NCBI GenBank assembly: GCA_016709025.1
Contig: JADJEQ010000013.1
Span: 1 to 30,408 of the forward strand
Origin: Bacteroidales bacterium
GTDB lineage: Bacteria; Bacteroidota; Bacteroidia; Bacteroidales; Lentimicrobiaceae
Direction of reading: 5' to 3'
Length of the DNA stretch: 30,408 bases
Below the pieces are notes generated by a model. It saw nothing but the letters and a program-made list of their open reading frames with translations. It did no database searches and had not been told where the DNA came from. The translations under genes were made by a program, and so were the position numbers. Positions 18,801 to 28,263 of the stretch are shown here, in pieces (position 1 is the first letter of the stretch; each line of letters opens with the position of its first letter).

Positions 18801-20108
18801 ATGAACGACCATACTATTGACAGCTTAAGGGAAGCCTTAAAACAATCGCCTGACAATACACCCCTGAGACTGCTTTTGGCTGATACATTGCTGACATTGA
18901 ACAGACTTGAGGAAGCTGAAGCAGAATACATTACACTGATAAAAACATCGGATGACATTAAGGTAAAAGTTGGTCTCGCGACTACATTCTACAAGAAAGG
19001 GAGTTATTCCGCCTGTAATGTGATCCTGGAAGAAGTGATTGAGAAAGGAACCCGGGACTTAAACACTTTCACACTTTACGCCAAAGGACTTTTAAAAGAA
19101 AATTCCATCGCGAAGGCAATTGAAACGTATAAAAAAGCATTGGACATTGACCCGGAATACTTTGATGAAGAGCTCGACAGCCAGCTAAGGCAAAAAGGGG
19201 ACTATGAAGTCATTGAACCTGCCGGAGAAACAGACAGCAGATTTCTACAAAAACCAACCATCGATTTCAGCGATGTTGGTGGCATGGAAACGGTTAAAAA
19301 AGAAATTGAATTAAAAATAATCAAACCATTATTACACCCTGAACTCTACAAAGCTTACGGAAAGAAAACAGGCGGAGGAATTCTGCTGTACGGTCCGCCG
19401 GGCTGTGGAAAGACCTACATCGCCAAAGCAACAGCCGGACAGGTAAAAGCAAGGTTTGTCAATGTAAGCCTGAACGATATCCTGGATATGTGGATTGGGA
19501 ACAGTGAAAAAAATCTGCATGATATTTTTGAACTGGCCAGGCAAAATTCGCCCAGTGTCCTGTTTATTGACGAAATTGATGCCCTGGGTGCCAGCCGGAG
19601 CGACATGAAGCAATCCAGCGGACGACACCTGATCAATCAGTTTTTGCAGGAATTGGATGGAATAGACAGTTCAAACGATGGCGTATTGGTGCTTGGCGCA
19701 ACGAATACACCCTGGAATTTAGATCCGGCATTCAGACGGCCCGGACGGTTCGACAGAATCATTTTTGTTCCCCCACCCGATGAAACATCAAGAGAATCGA
19801 TTCTGAGGCTTAAACTAAAGGACAAACCAACTGAAGCGATTGATTATACAGCCATATCAAAAAAGACAGAACATTATTCAGGAGCCGACATCGACGCAAT
19901 TATTGACATCGCCATAGAACTTAAACTGGAATCTTCTTTCACCGATGGCATTCCGAAACCAATTGAAACAAAGGATCTGCAAAATGCCATCAAAAAACAC
20001 AAAGCAAGCACACAGGAGTGGTTTATGACAGCTAAGAATTTTGCCATGTTTGCTAATGATGCCGGATTGTATGACGATATTCTGACTTACCTGAAAATTA
20101 AAAAATAG
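18801..20108 (+). CDS. TPR-AAA+ ATPase (Cdc48/spastin-like)
   Basis: This is an intact 435-residue protein. Residues 1-130 form TPR-like helical pairs (NTPLRLLLADTLLTLNRLEEAEAEY, IAKAIETYKKALDIDPEYF). A classical AAA+ module follows: DFSDVGGMETVKKEI, Walker A GPPGCGKT (198-205), pore loop DMWIGNSEKN with an aromatic Trp, Walker B VLFIDEID (253-260), sensor 1 GATN and the arginine finger in FRRPGRFDR. The lid ends with WFMTAKNFAMFANDAGLYDDILTYLK, resembling the C-terminal helix of meiotic-clade AAA proteins. The aromatic pore loop suggests a substrate-threading unfoldase. The ATG at 18801 is preferred over 18735, which precedes any TPR similarity. It is followed one base later by a TPR membrane protein and then an M48 peptidase. 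Confidence 0.88.
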   Translation: MNDHTIDSLREALKQSPDNTPLRLLLADTLLTLNRLEEAEAEYITLIKTSDDIKVKVGLATTFYKKGSYSACNVILEEVIEKGTRDLNTFTLYAKGLLKENSIAKAIETYKKALDIDPEYFDEELDSQLRQKGDYEVIEPAGETDSRFLQKPTIDFSDVGGMETVKKEIELKIIKPLLHPELYKAYGKKTGGGILLYGPPGCGKTYIAKATAGQVKARFVNVSLNDILDMWIGNSEKNLHDIFELARQNSPSVLFIDEIDALGASRSDMKQSSGRHLINQFLQELDGIDSSNDGVLVLGATNTPWNLDPAFRRPGRFDRIIFVPPPDETSRESILRLKLKDKPTEAIDYTAISKKTEHYSGADIDAIIDIAIELKLESSFTDGIPKPIETKDLQNAIKKHKASTQEWFMTAKNFAMFANDAGLYDDILTYLKIKK

Positions 20109-20109
20109 C

Positions 20110-21364
20110 ATGACAGACGATAACAGACAATTTAGAGTTGAGATTCTGATTCAACAGAAAAAATTTGCAGAGGCGGAAAAAATATTAAAAGGCTTATTGT
20201 CAGAAGACTCCGGCAACATTCAGTATCTTTCGTTGCTTTCAGAAGTTTACCTGCAGCAGGACAAGTCTGATGAGGCAAAAAGCATCATTGATCATGCAAT
20301 CGGGATATCGCCCGATTCGCCTATTCTGTTCTACATCAGATCAAGAATAGCAATTCAGCAGAACGACTACAACGAGGCTGAAAGCAATATCAGGCATTCG
20401 ATTGAACTGGACCCATACGATGCTGACTATTTTGCCTTGTTGGCCAGCATTAAATTATCACGCAAGCAATTTGAAGAAGCATTGGAACTCGCGAACAAAG
20501 CACTGGAGATTGATGCCGAAAATTTACCGGGTCTTAACATCAGGAGTACAGCTTTGATAAAGCTGAATAAACATGAAGAATCCTTCCACACCATTGAGGG
20601 TGCATTGAGAGAAGACCCGAACAATGCATATACGCATGCAAATTATGGCTGGGGTTTGCTGGAAAAAGGCGACCACAAAAAAGCAATGGAACACTTCAGG
20701 GAATCGCTGAAAAACGACCCCAATTCCGGCTATGCCCAATCCGGAATGCTCGAAGCGCTTAAAGCAACCAATCCTGTTTACAGGCTTTTCCTGAAGTACT
20801 CATTCTTCATGAGCAACCTCACTGCTAAATACCAGTGGGGTGTAATCATTGGATTTTACGTCGTTTTCAGAATATTAAAGTCGGTTGCAGCCAATAATGA
20901 AGCGCTTCAGCCCTATCTATACCCTCTTTTGGTTGCGCTTGCTGTGGTAGCATTTTCAACATGGTATTGAATCCGGTGAGTAACCTGTTTTTAAGATTCA
21001 ACACCTACGGGAAGCTGCTGCTCGATAAAAATGAAAAAACGAGTTCAAATTTTGTTGCTGCAAGCATGGCGACCTTTGCAATCGGGATTCTGCTATACTT
21101 TATTCTGGGAGACGATAAATTCCTATCTGTGGTGGTTTTTGGTTTTGCCATGATGCCGCCTTTCAGCTTAATGTTCTCGCCTACAAAATATAAACACGCA
21201 TTCTTATATACGCTGCCGCAATGTCACTGATTGGCATTTCTGCAATCGTGCTGACTTTTTCTACCGGCGAACTTTTCAATATGTTATCAGTCATTTTTAT
21301 ATTCGGATTTGTAGGATTTCAATGGGTAGCAAACTACCTGTTGATTAAAGAAGACAACAAATAA
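20110..21364 (+). CDS. TPR repeat protein with C-terminal membrane domain (frameshifted)
   Basis: Residues 1-230 are TPR repeats (AEKILKGLLSEDSGNIQYLSLLSEVYLQQ, AESNIRHSIELDPYDADYFALLA, AMEHFRESLKNDPNSGYAQSGML). The C-terminal half is membrane-embedded: WGVIIGFYVVFRIL, YLYPLLVALAVVAFSTW, then in the next frame LNPVSNLFLRFNTYGKLLL, MATFAIGILLYFILG, FLSVVVFGFAMMPPFSLMF. A third frame gives AMSLIGISAIVLTF and VIFIFGFVGFQWVANYLL, stopping at 21364. STW joins directly to LNPVSNLF, so two indels (about 20967 and 21215) split one gene of about 417 residues. It starts one base after the AAA+ stop codon, hence strong co-transcription. It could tether the ATPase to the inner membrane through TPR contacts. 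Confidence 0.8.
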
Positions 21365-21656
21365 CCACAGGGAAGCATTAAAGAAAAGCAACCAATGACT
21401 AAGTCCGTTAATTTTAAGAATCACGCAATGACGCGAAGACCCCGCAAAAGTGGCGGGGCAGGCAGCAATGAATTGATTCTGAATAATTTATGATTTATAA
21501 ACGAATTTGCGTAATGCTCTGTAAACCAATGTATTAATAAATCATAACGGAGTATTGCAATGATTAAGTATTATAAAAATACATGAAGTTGAATATTAGT
21601 CTAAAACACATATTACCAGGATTATAGATGATTTTAAAAACAGAAATCAGATAACC
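21365..21656. other. Gap within the AAA+/TPR/M48 locus
   Basis: About 290 bp with no gene. It includes a GC-rich hairpin-like patch (CCCGC-aaaagt-GGCGGG, about 21443-21460) resembling the patches near 13.5 kb. No TAnnTTTG promoter is evident, so the M48 gene may or may not be in the same operon. Confidence 0.4.
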
Positions 21657-23718
21657 ATGAACGATATTAAAACATCACCGGAATTTAAAACTCAAACAAC
21701 AAAGGCAATCGTTTCAATCGCATTTTTCGCCCTGACCTATATTGTTATCCTGATATTGACAATTTGCATCACTGCATTGAGTATTTATGGCGGGATACGT
21801 TTGATCATCGCAATGCCGAGGATCTTTACCATCGCCGTATGAATTGGTTTGGCAAGTTTTGGTATTCTGATCCTTATTTTCCTGCTGAAATTCATTTTCA
21901 AATCGCACATAATTGATCGATCTCATTTAATTGAAATAAATAAAGCAGACGAACCCAGGCTTTTCAGACTCATTGAGGAAATTGTAGATGAAGTACACCA
22001 GCTGTCCTAAGAAAGTTTACTTATCATCCGATGTAAATGCTGCTGTATTCTATGATTCAAGTTTTGGAGTATGCTTTTTCCCGATAAAGAAAAATCTTCA
22101 GATAGGATTGGGCCTGGTGAATACGATCACTGAAACTGAACTTAAGGCAATACTGGCACACGAATTCCGGACACTTCTCGCAAAGAACAATGAAAGTCGA
22201 AGCTATGTTTACAAGTGAACCAGGTAATTTTAACATGCTTTTCGACAATGAAGCTTACGATAAACTTATCCGGGAATGGGCTGCAGTTAGCGGCTATTTT
22301 TCAATATTTGTTATGCTGGCTGTTAAAATTATTGAAGGCATTAAATGGGTTTCTAAGAAAACTCTATCAGGTCGTGAATAAGAGCTATATGGGGCTGTCA
22401 AGAGAAATGGAATTTCATGCAGATGAAATTGCTGCCAACGTTACCGGATATGAACCCCTTAAAAATTCATTGCTCAGAATGAGCCTGGCGGAGCATTCTT
22501 TCAACAGTGTTTTAGGGTTCTATGATGGGAAAATCGCAAACAATACAATAAGCGGCAACCTTTACAAAGAGCAGTTCTTCGTTATGAATTTTTACGCTGA
22601 AAGCGACAATATTTCCATAAAAAACAATTTGCCACAGGTTACCTACCAGGATATTTCAAGGTATAACAAATCAAAACTGGTTATTAAAGACCAATGGGCA
22701 TCCCATCCCGTACCGTGGAAAGAATAGAAAGACTGGAAAACCAAAAATAACTTCAAAACAAATTAACCATACATCCGCCAATGAGGTTTTCAGAAACATA
22801 GAAGAAACCCAGAAGAGAATTACAGAAAAGATTTTTAAAGAAGTCCAATATCAGGGAGAAGTAACCTCCAGAACCGTTTGAAGAATTTCAGTCAGAATAC
22901 AGGAATGTATTTTTAAACAATACATTTTCGAAAAGATACAATGGATACTATGACAACAAAAATCCGCTTCACTTTGAAACAGACAGCCCCATTGCAACCG
23001 CAGAAAATTTGAAGCCTGATGAGCTTTTCTCAAACGAGCAGGTCGATGTGGTGTATACATCAATTTCATTGCAAAATGATGTTGCTACCTTGAAACAAAT
23101 CGCAAACAAGGAAATACCCATTAAAATGTTTGACTACGATGGCAAAAAGTATAAAAGAAAAGAATGCAATGCACTGATTTCCAAGCTTGAAAATGAATTG
23201 GTACAAATAAATGAGGAGATCAGGCGAAACGATATCAGAATATTTGAGTTCTTCTGGAATGTTGAGCAGATTCAGAAGAAAACAACCTTTTTAAAACAGC
23301 TTTATGAAGATTTTTTTATGTTTGACAAGGTATTTGATTCCAAATATGAGATATATACCCAATTGTCAAATGAATTACAATTTGTAAACTTTACAACCCC
23401 AATTGATCAGATCAAAAATAATTTCCTGAAAATAAAGCCGCTCGAAGAAAAGTTGAAAACCGGAATACATGAACTGCTGGCTGAAAATCTTTATCAAACT
23501 GAAATTTCGATAGAAATCAGAGATAGTTTAATTTATTCTTGTCTCAGGAATGGGACTATTTTGGGTTTTCCCAATATCACAATGATAATTTGAAAGTTCT
23601 TTTTGGTGCCCTGAATAATTACAGCTTTCTGCTTTCAAAAGGCTACTTTATAATTAAGAAGAAAATACTGGATTACCAGGAAGAATTGTTAATCAAATAC
23701 GACCAGCAAACGGAATAG
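21657..23718 (+). CDS. Membrane M48 family metallopeptidase (frameshifted)
   Basis: This is an HtpX/Ste24-type zinc protease of about 685 residues. Two N-terminal transmembrane segments (AIVSIAFFALTYIVILILTI; GLASFGILILIFLLKFIF) precede the M48 core: PRLFRLIEEIVDEV, CPKKVYLSSDVNAAVFYDS, LQIGLGLVNTITETELKAILAHEF. One extra C at 22167-22168 hides the rest of HEFGHFSQRTMKVGSYVY. The third zinc ligand is in LSREMEFHADEIAA. A further membrane stretch, GYFSIFVMLAVKIIEGIKWV, lies between. The C-terminal 330 residues (EVFRNIEETQKRI, VDVVYTSISLQNDVATL, KTGIHELLAENLYQ and others) resemble no family I know. At least five indels are needed. It closes the TPR-AAA+/TPR-membrane locus and is the likely proteolytic arm. 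Confidence 0.82.
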
Positions 23719-23742
23719 ATTATTACTGTTCTCTTTTGCTTT

Positions 23743-24051
23743 TTAGAATTTTACAATCATCAAGTCGGGTTTGCATGTTGCCACTTGAAACTTGTAAAAA
23801 GACACTCCCGGGAATCCGGATGGGAAGGCACATTCCGGGTAATTATCATAATTTTCAGTGTTAAACCGGGAATCTGCCCTGACTAAGGCAGGGGGTTTCT
23901 GATATTTTTTATAACAATCACCATTATTCCTGCAATTACAACCATTGGTTGTTGTATTAAAACTATATGTAGCGTAATTACAACTGAATGTTGCTGCATT
24001 TATTTGACTCCGGCTTTGCATACGCATAACTTTGCAGCATCGAAAAACCAA
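23743..24051 (-). CDS. Doubtful cysteine-rich reading frame
   Basis: This is an open frame of 102 codons rich in Cys, Asn and Thr (SCNYATYSFNTTTNG, CRNNGDCYKKYQKPP). No family is recognised. Its start overlaps the strong promoter of the XRE gene on the other strand and its Cys-Asn stretches fall on the dyad repeats at 23934-23996, so it may be a by-product of regulatory DNA. A shorter version beginning later cannot be excluded. Confidence 0.2.
   Translation of the reverse strand: MVFRCCKVMRMQSRSQINAATFSCNYATYSFNTTTNGCNCRNNGDCYKKYQKPPALVRADSRFNTENYDNYPECAFPSGFPGVSFYKFQVATCKPDLMIVKF
23934..23996. promoter_or_regulatory. Two operator-like dyads upstream of the XRE gene
   Basis: Two copies of AATTACAAC-N5-GTTGYTG lie at 23934-23954 and 23976-23996, matching at 15 of 21 positions. 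Each has ACAAC facing GTTGT or GTTGC. Their spacing of 42 bp is about four helical turns, so they face the same side of DNA. The second ends 6 bp before the -33 box of the XRE promoter. An autoregulatory operator is a natural inference. Confidence 0.5.
24003..24034 (+). promoter_or_regulatory. Bacteroidota promoter for the XRE-pentapeptide gene
   Basis: TTTG (24003-24006), a 20-bp spacer and TAACTTTG (24027-24034) match the consensus exactly. The start would be near 24040, about 24 nt before the ATG at 24064. Confidence 0.8.
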
Positions 24052-24063
24052 AAAACATCTCTT

Positions 24064-25004
24064 ATGATAAACACTAAAATGATAGGCAATAAAATTGCGA
24101 GGCCCGGAAAAAAATAAATGTTTCTCAGGCTCAGCTTGCCGGGCATCTGTTTATAAGCCCACAGGCTATCGGAAAGTGGGAGCGCGGAGAATCAATGCCT
24201 GACATCATTACTTTGAATCGTTTGGCGAGATTCTAAGCGTTGATCTTAACTATTTTTCAGAAAACTTCCAATCTGGTGTCTTTGAATCCGGATTTGACAG
24301 CAACCGGATTACACCAAATGAACCTGTCGTTCAGCAACAAGTTGAATTGCGATTCGGGAAAGCCGGCAAGGCAGAAAAAGCTGAACTGGGATATGTCGCG
24401 CGGAAACTGGGTGGACGCCGACTTCAGGTTTGAAACCTGCATGAAAAATTCAGTTCATCCAATATGCAGCGCTGTCTTTGTCGGTTCAGATTTATCGGCC
24501 TCTGCTGAAAAACAACCAGCGGATGGCTGTGATTTTTCAGGCTCCGATTTCAGCAACAGCCACCTTCAGCGTTCTTACCTGAACAAAAATAATTTCAAAG
24601 ACTGTAAACTGATAGAAACTGAATTTTCGGAAAGCTATCTTTACGGGTGTGATTTCACCGGTGCCGACTTTACCGGCGTGGTAATCAAGTCGGGTGGCTT
24701 TAGCGGAGTGACGGTTAAATCGGGTGACAATGAGAAAAATACAATTTCCGGTGCTGTGTTGAATCGTACCTCCTTTATTGATACACAGATTGCAGATGTG
24801 GTTTTCACCGGTCCAATGGATGATTGCTATTTTGAAAACTGTGCATTCACCAGGGTGATATTCCGGAATGCAACGCTGATGAACACTTTAAAAACAAGAG
24901 TTTAAAAGGAATCCGGTTTATTGGCTGCCTGGCCGACGGATGACGTGAATTCCCTGAAAAACGGGAAAGCAGATTTAACCGGCATCACACTGCCAATACC
25001 CTGA
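24064..25004 (+). CDS. XRE regulator fused to pentapeptide repeats (frameshifted)
   Basis: The N-terminus is an XRE helix-turn-helix: MINTKMIGNKIAR, then across indels INVSQAQLAGHLF, ISPQAIGKWERGESMPDIITLNRLA and VDLNYFSENF. After a linker comes KKLNWDMSRGNWVDADF, NLHEKFSSSNMQ and a right-handed pentapeptide stretch: GCDFSGSDFSNSHLQRSYLNKNNFKDCKL, ETEFSESYLYGCDFTGADFTGVV, SFIDTQIADVVFTG, CYFENCAFTRVIFRNATLMNT. It ends LKNGKADLTGITLPIP with TGA at 25002-25004. The total is about 313 residues, with at least five indels. Such XRE-pentapeptide proteins exist in Bacteroidota and Firmicutes. Their target is unknown; pentapeptide folds in Qnr/MfpA mimic DNA. It has its own promoter and upstream dyads. 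Confidence 0.8.
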
Positions 25005-25109
25005 AACGACAATAAATTTACCTTCCCGGACATGGGCAAAAAGGGCCTGTAAAACATCCCAATTTTCGCCCGGCCCGGCTCCGGAAGGAATAAGATAATC
25101 TGCAGCTTA

Positions 25110-25320
25110 GAGACTGTTTAAATTTTAATTCCATTTTAATAGGCCCGTCCTTTAGGGCGGGCTTAATTAAAACCAACAGTTCAGGGGGCAAAATCCCAAA
25201 AAATTTGTAAATTAATAATAAATTTTTAGGATTTTTTGCCTTCCCTCAATGATCTATTATCCGGAACCCGCCTAAAGGACGGACCTGTTCATCAGGTTTA
25301 ACCAAAACTTAAACAGATTC
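25110..25320. mobile_element. 211-bp palindromic MITE-like element
   Basis: Three nested inverted repeats share one centre near 25214. The outer ends are GAGACTGTTTAAATTTT (25110-25126) and, inverted, GAATCTGTTTAAGTTTT (25304-25320). The middle pair is about 23 bp: 25141-25164 against 25265-25286, core CCGTCCTTTAG. The inner pair is 25187-25206 against 25220-25240, core GGCAAAA..TCC. TTA flanks both outer ends (25107-25109 and 25321-25323), as a 3-bp target duplication would. There is no coding capacity. The ends and TTA duplication recall IS5-family elements, but the parent is not in this window. It could form one long hairpin when transcribed. Confidence 0.6.
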
Positions 25321-25530
25321 TTAACTGAAACATATTTTTATCAGAACTAATTTATGTAAATTTCAGGGGGTTTAAGAATGAAAGAAAGATTAAATGGGAA
25401 ATCACCGGATTAGAAGTTAGTAAACAGTTGTAATGTAAAAGAACCAAATTTGGTGGTGATATTTACGGGCTGGCATCAGGTTACAATAGACAAAATATGT
25501 ATAAATCACTCATCATCTGATAAATATACC

Positions 25531-27200
25531 ATGATTAAGTCAATTCTCCGCTTCGCATTGTTATGTCTCTTTTGCCTGTTAAACGTAATTTCAAATGCTC
25601 AGGCACCTGACTGGATCTGGGCTAAAAGTGAAGGGGAACAAATTACGACTTAACCAATTCTGTTGCTGTGGATGCCTTCGGGAATATTTATGTTACCGGC
25701 ACCTTTTCAAGCTCCACGGTTACTTTAGGCACCACTGTTTTAACCAATGCAGGCGGCAATGATCTGTTTCTGGTGAAATACGACGCCGATGGAAACGTGT
25801 TGTGGGCGAAAAGTGCCGGCGGGTTAAAAAATGAATATGCAACCTCCCTTGCATTGGATGCTTCAGGGAATGCTTATATAACCGGAAGTTTTTCCAGCGA
25901 TTCCTGCCTGTTCGGAACCATTACAGAAGAAACCGCTTACATTGTGGCTTTCCGGCTACGAAGATATGTTCCTGGCAAAATACGATGTCAACGGGAATGC
26001 CGTATGGGTAAAAAACGCTACCGGAACCTTTCGTGAATGCGGATATTCCGTTTCGGTTGACGCTTCGGGAAACCCCTTGTTGCAGGATGGTTTGGCCCAA
26101 CCATTACATTTGATACCATTACATTAACCAATACAAATATCACTTTGAGGGACTGGGAGATGTGTTCCCCGTGAAATACAACGCCAATGGCGATGTGCTT
26201 TGGCTAAAAGTGCGGGCGGACCGGGGGAACGATGTTGCAAAATTCAGGTGTAGCGGATGCCTCGGAAATATTTATGTTACAGGATGGTTTGATGATCCCG
26301 CCATTACTTTCGATACCATTTCATTTAACGAGTGCCGGTGGATACGATGTTTTTCTGGCAAAATTTGATGCAAACGGAAATGTCATCTGGGTAAAAAGCG
26401 CAGGCGGAACAGGAAGTGATCTGGCAAATTCGGTTGCAGTGGATGATACGGGGATGTTTATTTGGCCGGAAGTTTTAAGAGCGCTCAGATCGGCTTTGGC
26501 TCCGCCAATTTGCAGAATGCAGGTTATTTTACCGAAGATGTGTTTCTTGCAAAATATAACACAGACGGTAATGAACTTTGGGCAAAAGTGCAGGTGGATC
26601 AGGATCTGATGAAGCATATACCGTTGCGGTCGACACATCGGAAATCCACTTATAGCAGGATTTTATAACAGCGCCGCCATCACTTTTGGTTCTCATTCAC
26701 TTACCAATACAAAACAGGTGATTTTGATACCTTTCTTTCGAAATACGATGCTGACGGGAATGCCGTATGGGCCACGGGTACAAATGGAACCGACACTGAA
26801 CTTGCGGGGTCTGTAGCAGTAGATGCTCGGAGAACATTTATTTATCCGGGTGGTACAGGAGTCCCACCTCAGCTGTGGTCCCTATTCACTGACAAAATGC
26901 CGGGGCTGAGAACTTTTTCTGGCAAATTAAACAGCAGGAACCTGGGATTTGACAGGCCGGAAATCTTCCCCTTTATCGGTTTACCCAAATCCGGCAACCT
27001 GTGTGGTAACGATCGGAACACCCGGGGAACTTGCTCCGGAGTGAATTAACCATTGTTGACCTATGCGACAGGGAACTTATCAGACTCAAGATAACAGGCC
27101 AATAACACAGATTGAGTGTAAGAAGCCTGCCTGCCAGGTTTATATGATCAGGCTGGCAGGATTGAAAGGGGTTCAGGTCTGTAAATTCGTAAAGCAATAG
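25531..27200 (+). CDS. Secreted SBBP-repeat propeller with T9SS sorting domain (frameshifted)
   Basis: The start MIKSILRFALLCLFCLLNVISNAQ is a signal peptide. SBBP repeats follow, each with V-D-A-x-G-N-x-Y-V-T-G-x-F, a T-x-x-x-G/D strand, then F-L-x-K-Y-D-x-x-G-N-x-x-W-x-K-S-A-G-G. At least six are visible: SVAVDAFGNIYVTGTF, LALDASGNAYITGSF, VSVDASGNPL, VADASGNIYVTGWF, SVAVDDTGNVYLAGSF and VAVDTSGNPLIAGFY. Near 26975 another frame reads LSVYPNPAT, then VVTIGTPGELA, SLPAGLYMIRLAGLKGVQVCKFVKQ, ending at 27200: a T9SS type A sorting domain. At least eight indels occur in about 555 codons, the densest in the window. The role is unknown; it is surface-exposed or secreted. Confidence 0.82.
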
Positions 27201-27654
27201 AAGTATTTACCTGTGTCTTCTTCCCCCACCAGAAAATAAGTTAGGGAGAATAACCGCCTCTTGCCATCATATTCCGGTCTTTCGGGAGCCACAGCATTTT
27301 GGTGACATTTCAATATGAATTGCTTATCATAAATCGGATTATTGCCGGGTAAAATCGCACCACTTATCCGGAGGTAATCCAGTTTGAAGGAATTTTTTAC
27401 CGCAATACTCCGGCCGGATTAGCCTAACCCGATGTTTCTGACGTAATCTGAAACGATGCACATCAATCAGGCAAAAGCTGTAAAGCTTACCGGTAAATGA
27501 TACACCGTGCGATTTGTAGAATACCTGGGATCGGTTTTCCATATCCCTTTGTTATTGAATTGAGGACGTCATCCACGATAACTGTCATCGTGCGCCCAGC
27601 CCAAACGGCAGTATGGCCTGGGGAAACAAAATAAAATAACCCAAACCGCGCCAT
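27173..27654 (-). CDS. Unrecognised frameshifted protein
   Basis: Protein-like stretches occur in sequence on the minus strand: MARFGLFYFVSPGHTAVWAG (from 27654), KLYSFCLIDVHRFRLRQ, then a clean 80-codon frame with SFKLDYLRISGAILPGNN, FILKCHQNAVAPERPEYDG and RLFSLTYFLVGEEDTGKYFY, stopping at 27173. The last part has convincing composition, but I know no family. If real, it is convergent with and overlaps the SBBP gene by 28 bp. It could be a spurious set of frames. Confidence 0.3.
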
Positions 27655-27833
27655 CTTTTATAAATATCCTTCCATATTTCAACCAGAAAAACAAATATTG
27701 AACTTATATTTGCTAAACGAAATACAGTTCTTGTTTTTCATATTTAATAAACTCTATATCTGCAAGAAGTAAAATGCCCCAATTTTGGTATTGAAATCCG
27801 TCAATGAACCGCTCTGCTCCGGAACTTTGTAAC

Positions 27834-28219
27834 CTGAAATCCTGAAACCCTGTAATTCTGAATTCCTGAAATCCGGATGGTTTCGGCTCCGTCAACCACC
27901 GACTCGTACTGAAATCCTGAAACCCTGAAATTCTGAAACCCTTGAACTCTTGAACTCTTGAACCCTGTGGCTTCGATACATTTAGCGAATCATCTTTGCA
28001 ATATTGAACACGATTATGTCGCAAAACACTCAGCCACCCGGATTCTGTAACCCTGAAACCCTGAAATCCTGAAACCCTGAAATCCTGAAATTCTGAAACC
28101 CTTGAATATTTGAACTCTTGAAACTCTTGAACCCTTGAACCCTGTAACCTGAAACCCTGAAATCCTGAAACCCTGAAATCCTGAAACCCGAAATTTTGAA
28201 ACCTGTAACCTGGAAACCC
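27834..28219. repeat. 8-bp degenerate tandem array (CTGAAAYC)
   Basis: Roughly 35 units of 8 bp with consensus CTGAAAYC lie in three blocks: about 27834-27875, 27909-27966 and 28042-28219. Variants such as CTTGAACT, CTGTAACC and CTGAAATT cluster together, and most units keep the exact 8-bp period. The minus strand therefore contains long stop-free frames with an 8-residue period (GFQDFRVS-like), but an 8-bp unit cannot be held by selection on codons, so these are not treated as genes. There are no spacers, so it is not a CRISPR array. It lies just upstream of the comM-like gene. Confidence 0.85.
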
Positions 28220-28263
28220 ATTTTACTTTAGACTTTATACTTTTTTATTCCAGACTTTATTCT

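Noticed and set aside
23874..23891. CTGCC/GGCAG hairpin as terminator of the M48 gene
   Set aside because: Only 5 bp of stem, and the following T-rich stretch is about 12 bases away.
27834..28219. CRISPR array
   Set aside because: Units are 8 bp, contiguous and degenerate, with no unique spacers and no cas genes in the window.
27713..28221. Leftward frames encoding GFQDFRVS-type repeats as proteins
   Set aside because: They arise from an 8-bp tandem array with no stop codon in its unit; frames shift across units and no start, signal or conserved part is present.
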